DNA of 8,778 nucleotides from positions 1-8,778 of the forward strand of contig DATJPR010000020.1 in assembly GCA_035506295.1 (NCBI GenBank). Reading direction: 5' to 3'. Positions 6,212 to 8,778 of this stretch are shown in pieces. Within the stretch, counting starts at the first letter, position 1. Every line of letters starts with the position of its first letter. Below the pieces are notes generated by a model that did not search any database, was not told the DNA's origin, and saw only the letters and a program-made list of their open reading frames with translations. The stretch comes from DATJPR01 sp035506295. GTDB taxonomy: Bacteria; Bacteroidota; Ignavibacteria; UBA10030; UBA6906. Position numbers and translations under genes: made by a program.

Positions 6212-6227
6212 GTCCCGGGCCTGGCCC
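6212..6227. repeat. Second copy of a 16-bp direct repeat
   Basis: GTCCCGGGCCTGGCCC occurs here and, identically, at 6050-6065 within the first units of the 11-bp array. This copy stands alone, downstream of the 6167 heptamer array. The two copies are 162 bp apart and flank most of the repeat block. Confidence 0.85.
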
Positions 6228-6356
6228 CCGTAAGCAGAGGCGGGGTCGCTTCACGATAAATCCTTTCCTGCTGTTTAGACCTCTTCTCTATTTGCACCCG
6301 AACTTGAGAATGTGGAAATTGTTCTTCACTACTCACCTCAATAGTTGAGACCATTC

Positions 6357-7562
6357 ATGACTTCATACCATCGCTTCAGACCTCATCCGTTTCTTATGAC
6401 AATTCTCGCTCTGCTGATAATGTCTCCGGCAGCTCAGGAAAACGGGCGTGCCCAAGTCCTTTCCGGAGGAACACTGCAACGGCTCTGGACAGGTCTTCAG
6501 TTCGTCGAAGGGCCCGTCTGGAAGGACAGCGTGGGACTCCTGTTCAGCGATATCTATCCCTCCACTATCTATAAATGGACCCAGAGCGACTCGTCCATGT
6601 CGGTCTACTTGAAACCCTCGGACAGCTCCAATGGATTGACGTTCGACCATCAGGGAAACCTCATCCTTACGCAGATGCAGGACCGGCGCATCGCACGACA
6701 GGAACCTAACGGCACCATCACGCCGCTGGTATCGACCTACAACGGCAAACGGTTCAACAGCCCGAATGACATCGTCGTGGCCTCGAGCGGCTCGATCTTC
6801 TTTACCGACCCGGATTTCAACGTGCCCCCGGGTCAGACACGGGAGTTGAGCTTCAAAGGAATTTTTCGGCTGAACACGGCGGGCAGGCTTCAGGTCATCG
6901 ACAGCACGTTCGACAAACCGAACGGCATCTGTTTTTCTCCTGATGAAAGCCGACTGTACGTGAACGAATCCGCCCAGCACAAGATCTATGTGTGGGATGT
7001 GGTGAACGATTCGACGTTCACCAACAAGCGCCTGTTCTACACCATCCCGCAATCGGGATATGCTGACGGCATGAAGGTCGATCCGAGCGGCAACGTCTAT
7101 TGCGCCGGCCCCGGCGGAATCTGGGTGGTTTCTCCGGCAGGAACAGAAATCACGTTGATCAGCACGCCGCAAACTCCCTCGAATTGCGCATGGGGAGATG
7201 CCGACAGGAAGACACTCTACATCACAGCGCAGACAAGTGTTTACCGGATCCGGCCTGGCATTGCCACAGGGGTGAAGGAGAGGGTGGGAATTGGTGGAGA
7301 GCATTTCGAATTGCTGGAGAACTATCCCAACCCGTTCAATCCAAAGACAGTGATCAGTGGTCAGTGGTCGGTGACCAGTGACATAACACTGACCGTGTAC
7401 GATCTGCTTGGAAGAGAGGTCGGCATGCTGGCGAACGGCAGATATCCAGCGGGGAAATATAGCTTCGCCTTTGATGGAACAAACCTCGCAAGCGGCATGT
7501 ATTTTTATCGACTTGCGGCGGGGTCGTATTCGGCCGTCCGGAAAATGCTTTTGATACGGTAG
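6357..7562 (+). CDS. Exported SMP-30/gluconolactonase-like beta-propeller with T9SS sorting domain
   Basis: This protein is probably a metal-dependent lactonase or related hydrolase sent to the cell surface. Taking ATG 6357 as residue 1 (401 residues), residues 12-25 are a signal peptide core. The propeller spans about 32-305. Likely divalent-metal ligands of the SMP-30 fold are E51 in FVEGPVW, N137 in FNSPNDIVV, N189 in DKPNGICFSPDE and D237 in YADGMKVDPSGN. Residues 319-401 are a type A T9SS C-terminal domain: LLENYPNPFNP, VYDLLGREV, SGMYFYRL and the terminal KMLLIR. In FCB bacteria this tail directs export through the outer membrane and is cleaved off. The TTG at 6345 would add four residues; neither start has a clear ribosome binding site. 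Residues SGQWSVTSD (334-342) are encoded by a heptanucleotide repeat. The substrate is unknown; some SMP-30 homologues are not lactonases. Confidence 0.9.
   Translation: MTSYHRFRPHPFLMTILALLIMSPAAQENGRAQVLSGGTLQRLWTGLQFVEGPVWKDSVGLLFSDIYPSTIYKWTQSDSSMSVYLKPSDSSNGLTFDHQGNLILTQMQDRRIARQEPNGTITPLVSTYNGKRFNSPNDIVVASSGSIFFTDPDFNVPPGQTRELSFKGIFRLNTAGRLQVIDSTFDKPNGICFSPDESRLYVNESAQHKIYVWDVVNDSTFTNKRLFYTIPQSGYADGMKVDPSGNVYCAGPGGIWVVSPAGTEITLISTPQTPSNCAWGDADRKTLYITAQTSVYRIRPGIATGVKERVGIGGEHFELLENYPNPFNPKTVISGQWSVTSDITLTVYDLLGREVGMLANGRYPAGKYSFAFDGTNLASGMYFYRLAAGSYSAVRKMLLIR
7350..7384 (+). repeat. In-frame heptanucleotide array inside the sorting domain
   Basis: Five contiguous 7-bp units start at 7350, 7357, 7364, 7371 and 7378, with consensus GTGRYCA; read in another phase the units are GRYCAGT (7352-7379). 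The array encodes about twelve residues, including SGQWSVTSD, between the NYPNPFNPKTVI and LTVYDLLGREV strands. Because 7 is not a multiple of 3, each unit is read in a different frame, yet the gene stays open. It shares GACCAGT with the intergenic array at 6167-6201. Confidence 0.8.
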
Positions 7563-7884
7563 GGACGACTATTCGCCTGACAGATTGATGATGGGCGTCA
7601 TCATAAATCCAAGATGGTGTCCGAGAACATTTACGGCGATTGTTCCATTTCAGTTTCGCTTCCACAATCGCCGGCTACTTTGATTTCCAACTCACCCCAA
7701 CCTTTTTGGGAAGAACACGTAGTCAATACCTGCACGGGCATTGATTTCGCCTGATGCCTCACACGGACGGTTTCCAGCGTCCTCTGGTGAGCAAGATCTC
7801 CATCGTCCTTTCTCCGCACCAGGCGCGACGCTTGCGCTCCCGGACGTGCCCTTCAACGGTTTTTCACATTCCGGAACACATCGA
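7563..7884. other. Intergenic interval with inverted repeats, no supported gene
   Basis: These 322 bp separate the lactonase-like gene from the serine hydrolase. Minus-strand frames of 62 and 75 codons exist but lack ribosome binding sites, recognisable domains or export signals, so I do not call them. A short inverted repeat, ATGATG/CATCAT (7588-7604), lies 25 bp after the upstream stop but has no T-run, making it a weak terminator candidate. A better 10-bp inverted repeat is listed separately. The promoter of the downstream gene should lie in the right half; none is obvious. Confidence 0.55.
7634..7673. repeat. Perfect 10-bp inverted repeat with 20-base loop
   Basis: CGGCGATTGT (7634-7643) and ACAATCGCCG (7664-7673) are exact reverse complements separated by 20 bases. 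The sequence after the stem (GCTACTTTGATTT) is only moderately T-rich, so a terminator for the upstream gene is possible but not typical. An operator for a dimeric regulator or a decayed element end are alternatives. Confidence 0.6.
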
Positions 7885-8778
7885 ATGCTTCCTCCCAGCA
7901 TAAGATGTATCGTTGGCACGATGTGGCTGATGGTGACGATGGCCTCCGCAGGGTTCGCTCACAACCCGATTGATTCATTACTGCAAACCTTGCCGGCCAC
8001 ATGTACGCAATTCATGCAACAGCGCGGCTGGCCGAGTCTCTCTATCGCAATCGTCCTTGATCAGAAGATCGTGTATTCGCAAGCCTTCGGCGACGCCGAC
8101 GTCGAGAACAAGATTCCCGCAACGACCAGGACCATCTATCGCGTCGGATCGATAACGAAGCTGTTCTCGGCGACCATGCTGATGCAACTCGCGGAGCGAG
8201 GGAAGGTGAACTTGAGCGATCCTTTGAGGAAGTACATCCCCGCGTACACACTAAAATATCCGGACAATGGGGGGCCGACGACGCTGCGACAGCTCGCAAC
8301 CCACACCGCGGGTCTCCATGTTGATGCTGGACAAGGCTTCTGGCACTATTTCTCAAACTTCCAGTGGGTCGTAACGAAGGGACAGGAACAGATCTTCTGG
8401 GGGATCACCAAGAATGATCTCCTGAGTACATTGGACAAGGTCGAGATCGAGTACACTCCCAATACCTTTCCCCACTATTCCAATTTCGGTTACCAGCTCC
8501 TGGGGATGGCCCTGGAGAAAGCCGCCGGCGAGCCTTTTGAGGAATACATCACGTCAAACATCCTCAAACCTCTCTCCATGGACAACTCGGGGTTCAGCCT
8601 CGATCAGGAACAACAATCCCGGTTCGCCGTTGGATACACGTACCTGGAACCTGACTTCCATCGCTATCGGGCTCCCGAGTGGGACTTGACTCTTCTCAAG
8701 TACTCCGGCGGCCTGTATTCAACTCCTGAAGATATTGCCCGCTTCATCGCATTTCAATTCCGGGACTGCAAACAAGGC
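7885..8778 (+). CDS. Secreted beta-lactamase-related serine hydrolase (partial, 3' end missing)
   Basis: The first 298 residues are present and the frame is open at the right edge. The N-terminus is a signal peptide with hydrophobic core IVGTMWLMVTMASAGFA (9-25) and likely cleavage after FA. The rest is a PF00144-type class C beta-lactamase/D-alanyl-D-alanine peptidase fold. The nucleophile motif SxxK is S89-I-T-K92 in YRVGSITKLFSATML, with THTAGL (139-144) downstream. The second motif YxN is Y198-S-N200 in PHYSNFGYQLLG, and the SGGLYSTPEDIARF segment (274-287) is the usual one before the third motif. That third (HxG/KTG) motif would lie beyond the window. Members hydrolyse peptides, esters or lactams; true beta-lactam resistance is uncommon and not indicated here. 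ATG 7885 is chosen because it begins the signal peptide; the ribosome binding site is weak (GGA at 7873). The gene appears to be its own transcription unit. Confidence 0.9.
   Translation, partial: MLPPSIRCIVGTMWLMVTMASAGFAHNPIDSLLQTLPATCTQFMQQRGWPSLSIAIVLDQKIVYSQAFGDADVENKIPATTRTIYRVGSITKLFSATMLMQLAERGKVNLSDPLRKYIPAYTLKYPDNGGPTTLRQLATHTAGLHVDAGQGFWHYFSNFQWVVTKGQEQIFWGITKNDLLSTLDKVEIEYTPNTFPHYSNFGYQLLGMALEKAAGEPFEEYITSNILKPLSMDNSGFSLDQEQQSRFAVGYTYLEPDFHRYRAPEWDLTLLKYSGGLYSTPEDIARFIAFQFRDCKQG

Larger units (their letters stand above)
5890..6356. other. Gene-free interval with several short-period repeats
   Basis: No convincing coding frame spans these 467 bp. Apparent open frames here are low-complexity translations of the repeats, such as a minus-strand run rich in R, G, T and P. 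The interval contains the 7-bp array at 5963-6018, the 11-bp array at 6047-6123, the second 7-bp array at 6167-6201 and a 16-bp direct repeat. The final 130 bp (from about 6228) is more AT-rich and probably carries the promoter of the next gene, but I could not pick out confident promoter elements. No tRNA or clear intrinsic terminator was seen. Confidence 0.7.

Noticed and set aside
5963..6227. CRISPR-like array
   Set aside because: Units are 7 or 11 bp, contiguous, with no spacers of uniform length, and no cas genes are nearby.
6363..7304. Minus-strand open frame of 313 codons opposite the lactonase-like gene
   Set aside because: It is antisense to a gene with a signal peptide, propeller motifs and a sorting domain, and it shows no family signature.
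7692..7919. Minus-strand 75-codon frame between the last two genes
   Set aside because: No ribosome binding site or domain was seen, and it overlaps the start of the serine hydrolase signal peptide on the other strand.

Overview
The window looks like a chromosomal segment from a free-living, moderately GC-rich bacterium of the FCB superphylum (Bacteroidota, Ignavibacteria or relatives). The main evidence is the lactonase-like protein at 6357-7562. It ends in the type A type IX secretion (T9SS) sorting domain typical of that group: ENYPNPFNP, then VYDLLGREV, then SGMYFYRL. The mix of a glycoside hydrolase, several exported proteins and single-copy DUF proteins fits a soil, sediment or wastewater heterotroph. 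No species is claimed.

Layout. All well-supported genes are on the + strand. At the left edge (1-213), the minus strand holds a possible divergent partial gene, apparently frameshifted. Next comes an exported family 5 glycoside hydrolase (233-1705). From 1751 to 5889 there are seven closely spaced genes: a RimJ/RimL-type GNAT acetyltransferase, a DUF1801/YdhG-like protein, a small unrecognised exported protein, a DUF2938 membrane protein, a DUF4386 membrane protein, a NapH/NosR-like membrane protein with two 4Fe-4S ferredoxin motifs, and a DUF3224 protein. Gaps are 12-63 bp and most genes have purine-rich ribosome binding sites, so one or two polycistronic transcripts are plausible. Nothing in the sequence ties these seven genes into one known pathway.

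A gene-free stretch of 467 bp (5890-6356) follows. It holds three different short-period repeat arrays: a degenerate 7-bp array (5963-6018), an 11-bp GC-rich tandem array (6047-6123) and a second 7-bp array (6167-6201). An exact 16-bp direct repeat links 6050-6065 to 6212-6227. Next is the exported SMP-30/gluconolactonase-like beta-propeller with the T9SS tail. A heptanucleotide array related to the 6167 array lies inside the coding sequence of that tail (7350-7384). A 322-bp gap with a perfect 10-bp inverted repeat separates it from a secreted beta-lactamase-related serine hydrolase, which starts at 7885 and runs off the right edge.

The strongest unusual signal is the set of short periodic repeats, especially the heptamers that appear both in noncoding DNA and in frame in a sorting domain. 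I see no tRNA, rRNA, CRISPR array, insertion sequence or recognisable defence system.
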